Position numbers and translations under genes: made by a program. Positions 1-7,334 of a DNA stretch of 64,000 bases are shown here, one piece after another. Under the pieces are notes generated by a model. That model was not told where the DNA came from, did not search any database, and was given only the letters and a program-made list of their open reading frames with translations. Source of the stretch: Shewanella sediminis HAW-EB3 (GTDB taxonomy: Bacteria > Pseudomonadota > Gammaproteobacteria > Enterobacterales > Shewanellaceae); contig NC_009831.1 in the NCBI RefSeq assembly GCF_000018025.1, positions 5,374,501-5,438,500 on the forward strand, read 5' to 3'. Numbering within the stretch: position 1 is the first letter of the stretch; every line of letters begins with the position of its first letter.

Positions 1-178
1 ATCCGTCAAGTTGAGGTAGCATACGGTCTAATATCACCAGGTCATACTTCATACTCGTCGCGAGGAGCAAGCCCTGATGACCATCACTTGCGGTCTCGAT
101 GTTATGCCCCTGCTCCATAAAGCCTTTAACCACATATTCGATGGTGGTTGCATCATCTTCTACAAGTAAAATTTTCAT
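1..178 (-). CDS. OmpR-type response regulator, N-terminal part (runs off left edge)
   Basis: Only the first 59 codons are inside the window; the gene continues past the left edge. The visible part is a receiver domain: acidic residues E7, D8 and D9 follow the first beta strand, and D51 in the motif LDRMLP is the expected phospho-acceptor. The LDRMLP form is common in OmpR/PhoB-type regulators with a winged-helix output domain, but that domain is not visible, so the DNA-binding assignment is inferred. It starts 9 nt after the PepSY protein gene, so the two are probably one operon, perhaps followed by a sensor kinase outside the window. Confidence 0.85.
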   Translation of the reverse strand, partial: MKILLVEDDATTIEYVVKGFMEQGHNIETASDGHQGLLLATSMKYDLVILDRMLPQLDG

Positions 179-187
179 ACAGGTAAC

Positions 188-724
188 CTAGTTCCATTTA
201 AGCATTGGTAGAGGACGTTGAGTTTTAATATCGAATGCAATCTTACTCTTACCGTTTCCATCTAACAGTTTTAACTCCAGGTAACTGATATTAAGGTCGT
301 GATCCAGTTGGGCTTCCACAATGTGCGCTTGGCTGTCTACCATCGCCTGTTTTACCAGATAACTAAAAGTTAACGACTCATCTTCCATCACACTCACAGC
401 TTTAAGCTCATCTTTATCATCGGCTTCAAGAGACTCGACCCGTTGATGGATCAGTCGGCCATCTTTGGCTCTGAACTCAAATTCGGTGATGGTTTCAGCA
501 CTGGTGTCTATAACGCTAATCTCATAGATTAGCTCACCCTTCTCAACATCTATTTCAAATTCGCTTATTACACCGGGGTAGTCTTTCTCGACTTGTAGCA
601 TAAACGTTTGCGGAGAGATATTTTGCCCATCTGAGAGCAGTTCCAATACAGAGGCTCCAGCCAGACATGCGCCAGAAAAACCGGTACTTGAAAAAAGAAC
701 TAAACTAACTAGCCAACGAGCCAT
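188..724 (-). CDS. Secreted PepSY-domain protein
   Basis: A 178-residue protein with an N-terminal signal peptide (hydrophobic stretch about residues 4-22, small residues around ACLAGA). The rest resembles two PepSY-like repeats, roughly residues 35-95 and 115-175, each with the pattern of a helix followed by strands ending in a D-G turn and a hydrophobic strand. PepSY proteins are periplasmic or membrane-facing and often accompany two-component systems, possibly as sensory or inhibitory partners. This one lies directly upstream of a response regulator, which fits. A GGAGGAG ribosome-binding site ends next to the ATG, so the start is well supported. The exact function is unknown. Confidence 0.75.
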   Translation of the reverse strand: MARWLVSLVLFSSTGFSGACLAGASVLELLSDGQNISPQTFMLQVEKDYPGVISEFEIDVEKGELIYEISVIDTSAETITEFEFRAKDGRLIHQRVESLEADDKDELKAVSVMEDESLTFSYLVKQAMVDSQAHIVEAQLDHDLNISYLELKLLDGNGKSKIAFDIKTQRPLPMLKWN

Positions 725-879
725 CGCTCCTCCGTTATCATTTATACACGTTTCATCTTATATCAATAAAGAAAAAACCGTTACCGTTCAGATAATTCTA
801 CTGCCAATTTTACTTCAACTGAGCCTATCCGAGTCGATGCAGTTTTAATGATTACAGACTCTATAGGATGACTCAATGG

Positions 880-1239
880 CTAAACACCCGATTCGTTAAT
901 CAGGTCGATACTGTCAATTTCGATCTCGATACCTTGCCACTCATCATCGACCTCGCCTCTGAGCGTCACAGTTGTATCGCTGGAGACTTCGATATCACGC
1001 CAAAGCGCATCATCAATCTCGACCTCAATATCGCCGGTCGTATCCCGGAAAAGGTACTTTTCATCGCCTAAGCTTTTAACCAGATGTCCCGTCAGCTCTA
1101 CTGGAGTGTCATCTTTCGCTTTACCGGCTTCGGCCGCCGTTTTTGCATGGCTATTAACTCCCGGACCGTTATAGGCAGCAAATGCTGGCAGGGTTAATAC
1201 ACAAGATAAGATGATGGAGCCGGTTAATTTTTTAGACAT
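880..1239 (-). CDS. YgiW/YdeI-family BOF (OB-fold) periplasmic protein
   Basis: A 119-residue protein with a cleavable signal peptide (about residues 1-21, ending in PAFA). The mature part is a bacterial OB-fold of the YgiW/YdeI (BOF) family: the family signatures VELTGHLVKSLGDEKYLF, FRDTTGDIEVEID and LRGEVDDEW lie in order between residues 45 and 105. E. coli members are linked to stress tolerance and signalling through QseBC-type systems; the molecular role is unresolved. A strong AAGGAG site precedes the ATG by 8 nt. It is transcribed in the same direction as the PepSY gene but 155 nt away, so it may be a separate unit. Confidence 0.85.
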   Translation of the reverse strand: MSKKLTGSIILSCVLTLPAFAAYNGPGVNSHAKTAAEAGKAKDDTPVELTGHLVKSLGDEKYLFRDTTGDIEVEIDDALWRDIEVSSDTTVTLRGEVDDEWQGIEIEIDSIDLINESGV

Positions 1240-1372
1240 TTTGAGTTCTCCTTTTAAGTTAAGGCTAATCTTATGCGTTTAACCGTAAAGGAGAGATGGA
1301 AATCAGATTAATGTTTGATCATAAATGGGAGCCGAAAATATTGGTTACCATCTATAGCCTGAAAATCGTGGC

Positions 1373-2482
1373 CTATTGCGGCTCCAGAATATGAATAAGC
1401 TCAGATTTTAAGGCAACGGTTGTATTAACCCCCTCTGCCAACTCAAGCTTTAATGCCAGATGCAGCGGCACCTCGGCATTAATCTGATGGCGCACTCCCT
1501 TAACGCTTGCGACGATTCTGACGGTTTCTCCCATAGTCAACATCGAGTCTATGGTGATATCTAACTTGTTGAAACTTCGACATAGCCTGCCCTGTTTAAT
1601 CGAGTTAAATCGTATGCCGTGATTTGGGATCACCCAACGCACCTTAGTCCCGACGGCTAAGCTGTCGAAGTAGGTGCTGGCGATCAGGTGTTCGCCAAAC
1701 TTCAACCAGGTGATCTGGCGCTCCTCTTCCTGAGCAATCACATGAGCATCGAAGAGATTACGCAACCCCATCTGCTTGGCAACCGCTTCATTACGAGGAC
1801 GAGTCAATACCTCCTGAGGTATCCCCTGCTGCAACATCTTCCCCTGACTTATCAAAATCATATTATCGGCAAGCAGTAACGCCTCATTAAGATCGTGAGT
1901 CACCATGACAACGGGAATAGAGAGTTGTTCTTTCAATCTGGCCAGCTCGAGATAGAGACGCTCACGGGTCTCTCTGTCCACGGCAGAAAATGGCTCATCC
2001 AACAAGAGAACCGACGGCTCCCGAGCAAGCGCTCTGGCCAATGCCACTCTCTGCCTCTGTCCGCCGGACAGGTTGGCAGGTAAACGATCGGGTAAGCCAT
2101 GAAGGTTCACCCTCTCCAGCCACTCTTTAGCACGGGGGATCCGCTCAGACTTAGGAATATGATCCAGTGCGGCAACCACATTCTCGAGCGCGGTTAAATT
2201 AGGAAACAGACCAAAATGTTGAGGCACATAACCCAGATGACGCTGTTGAGGGGTCAGGTTAACCTTGGCATCACCTTTAAACCAGGAGATATCTCCGTAG
2301 CGGATCTCACCCGACTCAGGTTGATTTAAGCCGGCAATCATTCGAAGCAGGGTCGATTTACCGCCACCGGAAGGGCCAACAACCGCCATGACCTCGCCGG
2401 CCTTACAGGTAAATTCGGCATCGAGCCTGATCTGCTTATCTTGTCTGATACGACAATAAAGATCACCGACGTCTTGAGACAT
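1373..2482 (-). CDS. modC: Molybdate ABC transporter ATP-binding protein ModC
   Basis: ATPase of the molybdate importer, 369 residues. The Walker A motif GPSGGGKST is at residues 36-44, the ABC signature LSGGQRQR at about 138-145, and Walker B ending in LLLDEP follows at about 160. The C-terminal third (from about residue 290) is the TOBE/Mop-type domain expected of ModC, which can bind oxyanions. The gene overlaps modB by 20 nt and is the last gene of the moa-mod operon. No convincing terminator was seen in the 133 nt before the next gene. Confidence 0.95.
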   Translation of the reverse strand: MSQDVGDLYCRIRQDKQIRLDAEFTCKAGEVMAVVGPSGGGKSTLLRMIAGLNQPESGEIRYGDISWFKGDAKVNLTPQQRHLGYVPQHFGLFPNLTALENVVAALDHIPKSERIPRAKEWLERVNLHGLPDRLPANLSGGQRQRVALARALAREPSVLLLDEPFSAVDRETRERLYLELARLKEQLSIPVVMVTHDLNEALLLADNMILISQGKMLQQGIPQEVLTRPRNEAVAKQMGLRNLFDAHVIAQEEERQITWLKFGEHLIASTYFDSLAVGTKVRWVIPNHGIRFNSIKQGRLCRSFNKLDITIDSMLTMGETVRIVASVKGVRHQINAEVPLHLALKLELAEGVNTTVALKSELIHILEPQ

Positions 2483-3143
2483 GTGCCGCTCCCATACTTC
2501 TGGACAAACTGGTGGTAAATGCCAATACGGTTACAGCAAAAACGAGTAACACCAGAGACATCTGTCCGGCACTGGCAAAATCGAATGCCTGAACACTGTC
2601 ATAGATGGAGATGGCGATGGTCTTAGTTTCTCCGGCAATATTGCCGCCCATCATCAGGACGACGCCAAATTCGCCTAAGACATGGGAGAAGCACAGCACC
2701 AAAGCGGTCAACACACCGGGCCATACCATAGGGAGCTCAATCTTAAAAAGCACCTTCATTCGACTCATCCCGCAGCATGCTGCGGCATCCCGGACATCTT
2801 CAGGCACCGCCTCGAAGGCACGTTGTATAGGCTGAACCGCGAAGGGAATATTGACCAAAATAGAGGCAACGACCAAGCCGGAAAAATGAAAGACCAGCTG
2901 ATGGCCTAATAGCTCTTCCAGCAGCCGTCCAAGCCAGGACTGACTGCCAAGCCCCACCAGCAAATAGTATCCGATCACTGTGGGCGGCAGCACCAATGGC
3001 ACCATGATCAAGGCTTCAACCCACGACTTACCGGTAAAGTGATGATACGCCAGATAGCGGCTAAGCAAGATGGCGAAAGGGATCAAAATAAGTACTGTGA
3101 CACTACTCAGCTTAATCGATAACCAGAGCGCTTCCCAATCCAT
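2463..3143 (-). CDS. modB: Molybdate ABC transporter permease ModB
   Basis: Inner-membrane permease of the molybdate importer, 226 residues with about five to six hydrophobic segments. The cytoplasmic coupling (EAA) loop is recognisable around VRDAAACCGMSRMKVLFKIE in the second half. It starts 3 nt after modA stops and overlaps modC by 20 nt, consistent with translational coupling of modA, modB and modC. Length and layout match ModB of other Gammaproteobacteria. Confidence 0.95.
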   Translation of the reverse strand: MDWEALWLSIKLSSVTVLILIPFAILLSRYLAYHHFTGKSWVEALIMVPLVLPPTVIGYYLLVGLGSQSWLGRLLEELLGHQLVFHFSGLVVASILVNIPFAVQPIQRAFEAVPEDVRDAAACCGMSRMKVLFKIELPMVWPGVLTALVLCFSHVLGEFGVVLMMGGNIAGETKTIAISIYDSVQAFDFASAGQMSLVLLVFAVTVLAFTTSLSRSMGAAHVSRRR

Positions 3144-3146
3144 CCG

Positions 3147-3962
3147 TTAATTACCCGACTCAGTATGGGTCGACGAGTCAGGCAAACCAAACCCAAACTC
3201 GATAAATATCTGACGAGCAGTCTCAGTTTGAAGGTAGGCGTAGAATGCCTTAGCCGTTGTACCCGCTTTTTTAGTGAGCACCATACGTTGATATAAGGGA
3301 GCATGCAGTTCGGCTGGTAGTGCCTGGTAGTGACCCATCTTTTGAAATTGAGGGGCTATTGCTAAAGAGAGCGCAATAATACCACCTTGGGTCGAGCCAC
3401 TGACGGCAAACTGAGCCGCTTGCGAGACATTCTCACCATAGATAAGCTGAGGCTCAATAGATTCCCAAAGACCCATATTCTGCAGCAACTCGCGCGCACG
3501 CTCACCATATGGGGCATGGTCCGGATTAGCGATGGCAAATCGTTGCAGCTGACCGGCTTTCAACAGAGACTTAAGGCCACTGAGCTCCGGGTCTAACTTC
3601 AACGGAGAACTTTTCGGTGCCGCAAGGGCTAATCGTCCAATCGCATAAAGCACACCTTCATCGACTGTCGCCCCAGACAGGGCTAACTGATCGGTATATT
3701 TTTCATCGGCCGACATAAACATCTGAAAGGGAGCGCCATGTTTAATCTGAGCCACAAAATTACCGGAAGAACCGTAAGAGATCCTTACTTTTTCACCGGT
3801 ATCTTTGGTGAACTGTTTGGCAATTTCATCGAGAGCAAACTTAATATTAGATGCCGCCGCAATCGCAGGGACATCACGATCCGCAGCTTGCACACTCACA
3901 ATACCCGAACACAAGAGTAAACTTGCAACACAAAGCGCAACCAGCCCTTTCAACTTCCTCAT
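3147..3962 (-). CDS. modA: Molybdate-binding periplasmic protein ModA
   Basis: Substrate-binding protein that captures molybdate (and probably tungstate) in the periplasm and delivers it to ModB. The start chosen is the ATG at 3962, giving 271 residues: it is preceded by AAGGAAG at good spacing and begins a classic signal peptide (MRKLKG then a hydrophobic core and VQAAD). The ATG at 3986 would add eight residues without a better ribosome-binding site. The family motifs AAASNIKFALDEIA and YGSSGNFVAQI, which line the oxyanion site, are present. It lies between moaE and modB. Confidence 0.95.
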   Translation of the reverse strand: MRKLKGLVALCVASLLLCSGIVSVQAADRDVPAIAAASNIKFALDEIAKQFTKDTGEKVRISYGSSGNFVAQIKHGAPFQMFMSADEKYTDQLALSGATVDEGVLYAIGRLALAAPKSSPLKLDPELSGLKSLLKAGQLQRFAIANPDHAPYGERARELLQNMGLWESIEPQLIYGENVSQAAQFAVSGSTQGGIIALSLAIAPQFQKMGHYQALPAELHAPLYQRMVLTKKAGTTAKAFYAYLQTETARQIFIEFGFGLPDSSTHTESGN

Positions 3963-4011
3963 CACTTCCTTCCCGAAATATGCCAAACCCCGAAGATAAA
4001 TTGGTTAACTT

Positions 4012-4476
4012 TTACTTATCCCACATCTTAGCCGCTTGCTCATCGGCGTCTTTCGCTTCGACCCAGCTCTTACCACTTTCACCGGCTTCCAGCTTCCAGA
4101 AGGGTGCCTTGGTTTTAAGAAAGTCTATCAAGAACTCACAAGCTGCAAATGCCGCTTTACGGTGAGCACTGGTCACACCGATAAACACAATCTGCTCACC
4201 CAGTGCCATAGTACCGACACGATGAATAATGGTCACATTATTCAAAGGCCAACGCTCACGCGCTTCGACAGCAATCTGGTTTAATACAGCTTCTGTCATG
4301 CCAGGATAATGCTCCAACGTCAGGTCGGTAACCACGCTGCCGTCATTAAAATCTCTGACCTTACCAACGAAAGTGACCACGGCTCCATCACTGTTATCAT
4401 CGGCAATCAGGGCGTACTCTTCAGGCACACTAAAGTCTTCAGTTTGTACCAAAACCTTATTCAAGTTTGAAGACAT
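4012..4476 (-). CDS. moaE: Molybdopterin synthase catalytic subunit MoaE
   Basis: Large subunit of molybdopterin synthase, which converts cyclic pyranopterin monophosphate to molybdopterin with sulfur carried on MoaD. Family blocks seen are DGAVVTFVGKVRDFNDG, LEHYPGMTE, IIHRVGTMALGE, SAHRKAAFAACEFLID and KTKAPFWKLE; the lysines of the last block are the catalytic region. The ATG at 4476 (154 residues) is preferred over the GTG at 4482 because it follows GGGGGTG at normal spacing. It begins 2 nt after moaD stops. Confidence 0.95.
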   Translation of the reverse strand: MSSNLNKVLVQTEDFSVPEEYALIADDNSDGAVVTFVGKVRDFNDGSVVTDLTLEHYPGMTEAVLNQIAVEARERWPLNNVTIIHRVGTMALGEQIVFIGVTSAHRKAAFAACEFLIDFLKTKAPFWKLEAGESGKSWVEAKDADEQAAKMWDK

Positions 4477-4478
4477 GA

Positions 4479-4730
4479 TCACCCCCCGGTAACAGGCGGA
4501 AAAAAGGCAACTTCATCGCCATCTTGTACCGGCGTATCCCAACTACTGATGGTTTGGTTTACGGCAACAAGCAGCTTATCAGAGGCTAACACCCGGCCCC
4601 ATTTTTCATCTTTGGCAGCGAGTGCCGCGCGCAGAGTCTCTGCAGAGCTCAATTCATCTGTCGCTTCGACCTGAAGACCACTTTCGCCCAACAACTCTCT
4701 CACCTGCGCAAAAAATAATACGTTTATCAT
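4479..4730 (-). CDS. moaD: Molybdopterin synthase sulfur carrier subunit MoaD
   Basis: An 83-residue ubiquitin-fold sulfur carrier ending in the required Gly-Gly (PPVTGG), where the C-terminal glycine is thiocarboxylated. The motif VNQTISSWDTPVQDGDEVAFFPPV before the tail is typical, with shorter parts conserved in the family. It is placed between moaC (9 nt upstream) and moaE (2 nt downstream), the usual order, and forms the synthase heterotetramer with MoaE. Confidence 0.95.
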   Translation of the reverse strand: MINVLFFAQVRELLGESGLQVEATDELSSAETLRAALAAKDEKWGRVLASDKLLVAVNQTISSWDTPVQDGDEVAFFPPVTGG

Positions 4731-4739
4731 AACTATTCT

Positions 4740-5216
4740 CTATACCTTAAAATGACCAGACTTACCGCCACGCTTCTCTAACAGACGTGTCTGTGAGATC
4801 ACCATATCTTTCTGAACCGCTTTGCACATGTCGTAGATAGTCAACGCCGCAACAGACGCGGCCGTTAATGCCTCCATCTCGACACCTGTCTTACCCGAAA
4901 GCTTACACAAGCTGGTGATACGCACGCGGTTAAATTCAGGTTGAGCCTCTAGTTCAACCTCTACCTTAGTCAACATCAATGGATGACACAGTGGAATAAG
5001 ATCCGAGGTCTTCTTTGCAGCCTGAATGCCTGCAATACGAGCCGTTGCAAACACATCACCCTTGTGATGGCTGCCGCTCATGATCATCTCCAGGGTATCC
5101 GCCGCCATTTCGATATAGGCTTCGGCTCTGGCTTCTCTCTCGGTTACCGCTTTTTCGGTCACATCAACCATATGTGCATTGCCATCGGCGTTGATATGAG
5201 TAAATTCATTCGACAT
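4740..5216 (-). CDS. moaC: Cyclic pyranopterin monophosphate synthase MoaC
   Basis: MoaC acts with MoaA to form cyclic pyranopterin monophosphate from GTP. The 158-residue protein has the family blocks [60 protein letters not shown] and [11 protein letters not shown], which hold the active-site lysines, histidine and acidic residues. It follows moaB by 80 nt and precedes moaD by 9 nt in the moa-mod operon. Confidence 0.96.
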   Translation of the reverse strand: MSNEFTHINADGNAHMVDVTEKAVTEREARAEAYIEMAADTLEMIMSGSHHKGDVFATARIAGIQAAKKTSDLIPLCHPLMLTKVEVELEAQPEFNRVRITSLCKLSGKTGVEMEALTAASVAALTIYDMCKAVQKDMVISQTRLLEKRGGKSGHFKV

Positions 5217-5296
5217 CAGTTTTGACCTTTTACATTAACGCAATTCAAATAGAAAACTCACCCGGTATCACTACTTAGTAATACCGGGACTACGAC

Positions 5297-5821
5297 TTAA
5301 CCCGATATTTTTTTCACATGCATCACAAAATTACAGGGTCTATGTGTTGCATCTAACTGTTCTTTGATTATTTTTGTCCATCCGGTACGACAAGCTCCGG
5401 TCGAACCAGGCAGGCAAAAAATAGCGGTCTGGTTAGCAAAACCACCCAGCGCTCTCGACTGCACCGTCGATGTGCCTAATTCGGTATAGGTAACATGGCG
5501 AAACAGCTCTCCAAAGCCCTCTATCTCCCTATCGAACAGGGGCTTGACCGCTTCAGGAGTATTATCACGCACGGTAAATCCGGTCCCGCCGGTAGTGATA
5601 ATGACCTGCACCTCGTCCGAAGCTATCCATTGAGACAACACCGAGCGGATCTCGTATTTATCATCCTTTATCAACTTACGGTCGACAAGTGTGTGACCAG
5701 CCTCGATCAGGTTATCTTCAAGAAACTGTCCAGAGGTATCCCGGCTAAAGTCACGGGAATCTGACAAGGTAAGCACAGCGATGTTTAATGGTACAAATTG
5801 GGTATTAGTGCAGTGTCCCAT
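5297..5821 (-). CDS. moaB: Molybdopterin adenylyltransferase-type protein MoaB
   Basis: A 174-residue MoaB/MogA-fold protein. The family signatures NIAVLTLSDSRD, the TTGGTGFTVRDNTPEAV loop that binds molybdopterin, and FCLPGSTGACRTGW are clear. The E. coli MoaB role is uncertain, while related proteins adenylate molybdopterin before metal insertion. Length matches E. coli MoaB (about 170). It lies 183 nt downstream of moaA and 80 nt upstream of moaC. Confidence 0.93.
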   Translation of the reverse strand: MGHCTNTQFVPLNIAVLTLSDSRDFSRDTSGQFLEDNLIEAGHTLVDRKLIKDDKYEIRSVLSQWIASDEVQVIITTGGTGFTVRDNTPEAVKPLFDREIEGFGELFRHVTYTELGTSTVQSRALGGFANQTAIFCLPGSTGACRTGWTKIIKEQLDATHRPCNFVMHVKKISG

Positions 5822-5957
5822 AAATTAATCTCTTAACCTGTAGTTGATAGTAACTCTATGTTTAACGACGAAATTATACTCACTACCCTGCATCAAGTAC
5901 TTGAAGCAGCTCATGAAGTGATTAACTACCGATAGATGTGAAACACAGAATCATTTT

Positions 5958-5995
5958 GGGGAGACACCTATATCAGAGTATAAGTTTGCCTCCCC
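5958..5995 (-). terminator. Inverted repeat between moaA and moaB (possible attenuator)
   Basis: GGGGAG and CTCCCC face each other across about 26 nt in the moaA-moaB gap. On the minus strand the right arm is followed by AAAATGA rather than a U run, so it is at best a weak terminator or a pause or processing site that could lower moaBCDE-mod expression relative to moaA. Confidence 0.3.
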
Positions 5996-6004
5996 TTTCA
6001 TCGA

Positions 6005-6985
6005 CTAGCCGCCGATGGAAGCTAAATGCTGAGTCACACCTGTGATGCCGTCGTGAAGGAAATGGGTCTCACTTTTCTGTGCGAGTTGTCCATGAAGACG
6101 CTCAACAAGCTCAGCCCTTTGGCTCTCATGTTGAAGCAGATCTCTGAGATCGACACCATTTTCTGTAAACAGACATAAGTGGAGTTTTCCGTTTGCAGAG
6201 ACCCGCAAACGGTTACAGCTGGCACAGAAGTTTTTCTCATAAGGCATGATCAAGCCGATGCGGCCTTTATGATCCTCATGACTAAAATTCTGAGCAGGAC
6301 CATCATCGGCAGCAGGCTGATCATAGCTCCAGCCCTGTTCGACGAGTTGCGACTTTATATCGGCCCCGGCCAAGTGGTGTGCTTGAAAGTAATCGCGCCC
6401 GAGACCCGTTTCCATCAACTCGATAAAACGCAAATCTATCGGGGTATGTTTAATCCAATGCAGAAAACGCGGCAGATCTTTATCGTTAAATCCTTTAAGT
6501 AGTACGGCATTGATTTTCACCCGCTCGAAACCTGCCTCGAGTGCAGCATCAATCCCACGCATCACTTCATCGAACTTATTCTCACCTGTGATCTGATAAA
6601 ACATCTTAGGATCGAGACTATCGACCGAAACGTTAATCCGTCTCAATCCTGCGTCATACCACTCTTTAGCGTGTTTCTCTAAACGGTAGCCATTGGTTGT
6701 CGTCGCAATGGTCTTAATCTTGTCGTTATCGGCAACCGCTCGAATGATGTCGGTAAAATCTTTACGCAGGGTGGGTTCACCACCTGTGATACGGATCTTC
6801 TGAGTACCGACTTCTGAAAAAGCGGCGACCAGATTTTCTATTTCGCTTAGCGCAAGAAATTTTGAACGTCCATCGGGACGATAACCATCGGGGAGGCAAT
6901 AAGTGCATTTGAAATTACAAACGTCGGTAACAGACATTCGTAAATAGTGAAATCTTCGACCAAATTTGTCTTGTAGTTGAGACAT
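6005..6985 (-). CDS. moaA: GTP 3',8-cyclase MoaA (radical SAM)
   Basis: First enzyme of molybdenum cofactor synthesis: a radical SAM protein that rearranges GTP to 3',8-cH2GTP. The N-terminal CNFKCTYC motif binds the SAM [4Fe-4S] cluster, GGEPTLR follows, and a C-terminal triad (CASCNRLR then CLF) binds the second cluster. The protein ends in GG, as MoaA does. The start at 6985 (MSQLQDKFGRR, 326 residues) is chosen: the longer frame to 7051 would run through the riboswitch. It heads the operon moaA-moaB-moaC-moaD-moaE-modA-modB-modC. Confidence 0.95.
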   Translation of the reverse strand: MSQLQDKFGRRFHYLRMSVTDVCNFKCTYCLPDGYRPDGRSKFLALSEIENLVAAFSEVGTQKIRITGGEPTLRKDFTDIIRAVADNDKIKTIATTTNGYRLEKHAKEWYDAGLRRINVSVDSLDPKMFYQITGENKFDEVMRGIDAALEAGFERVKINAVLLKGFNDKDLPRFLHWIKHTPIDLRFIELMETGLGRDYFQAHHLAGADIKSQLVEQGWSYDQPAADDGPAQNFSHEDHKGRIGLIMPYEKNFCASCNRLRVSANGKLHLCLFTENGVDLRDLLQHESQRAELVERLHGQLAQKSETHFLHDGITGVTQHLASIGG

Positions 6986-6987
6986 GA

Positions 6988-7080
6988 TCACCTTTCCAAG
7001 TAAGGGGAGGTGAGAGCATTTCTGTTCACACCCCGGTGGCGTTATTGCCACGGCTTAGCGTCCGTATCTGTTGACGTAGG
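6988..7080 (-). promoter_or_regulatory. Molybdenum cofactor (Moco) riboswitch upstream of moaA
   Basis: The minus-strand leader reads CCTACGTCAACAGATACGG, then GCCGTGGCAATAACGCCACC, then GGGG, a short variable hairpin with CACCTCCCC, and finally GGAAAGGTG just before the start codon. These blocks match in order the E. coli moaA leader as I remember it: GUCAAC-GAUACGG, GCCGUG-CAAU, GCCACC-GGG, CCUCCC and GGAAAGGUG. The last block overlaps the ribosome-binding region, so cofactor binding would be expected to reduce moaA translation. Recognition is by motif only; a covariance-model search would confirm it. Confidence 0.9.
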
Positions 7081-7109
7081 ACAAAAAGCTCGGAGAACCG
7101 TCAGGGCTG

Positions 7110-7115
7110 ATTATA
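7110..7115 (-). promoter_or_regulatory. Likely -10 element of the moaA promoter
   Basis: A perfect TATAAT on the minus strand about 30 nt upstream of the conserved riboswitch blocks. The -35 region is weak (no good TTGACA at 16-18 nt), which suggests dependence on an activator such as CRP at 7188-7203. Confidence 0.55.
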
Positions 7116-7187
7116 GACCTATTTCAAATTCAATCCATAGCGGAAATGCTGTATTCCTTGCTCAAGATCAATCAGGCGTTAACATTT

Positions 7188-7203
7188 TGTGACACCCCTC
7201 ACA
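7188..7203. promoter_or_regulatory. CRP box between moaA and the ETF:quinone oxidoreductase gene
   Basis: TGTGACACCCCTCACA is an exact TGTGA-N6-TCACA CRP consensus. Its centre is about 92 bp upstream of the start site predicted from the moaA TATAAT, a helical phase compatible with class I activation. It also lies about 140 bp upstream of the divergent ETF:quinone oxidoreductase start. CRP is a major regulator of anaerobic respiration in Shewanella, so the placement makes sense. Confidence 0.7.
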
Positions 7204-7334
7204 TACATAATTAGTATCAGACAGACGGGAATCACTGTTTAAACTCTGTGCCATTGCTCATTTTTGCGGTATGGTGGAGGGACTGATTAAAACACCCGTT
7301 TAACGGGGAGAAGTGACCGACTAGAGGTGAAGTG

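Noticed and set aside
6986..7051. N-terminal extension of MoaA to the ATG at 7051
   Set aside because: The extension would be encoded by the riboswitch itself, and the family start matches MSQLQDKFGRR.
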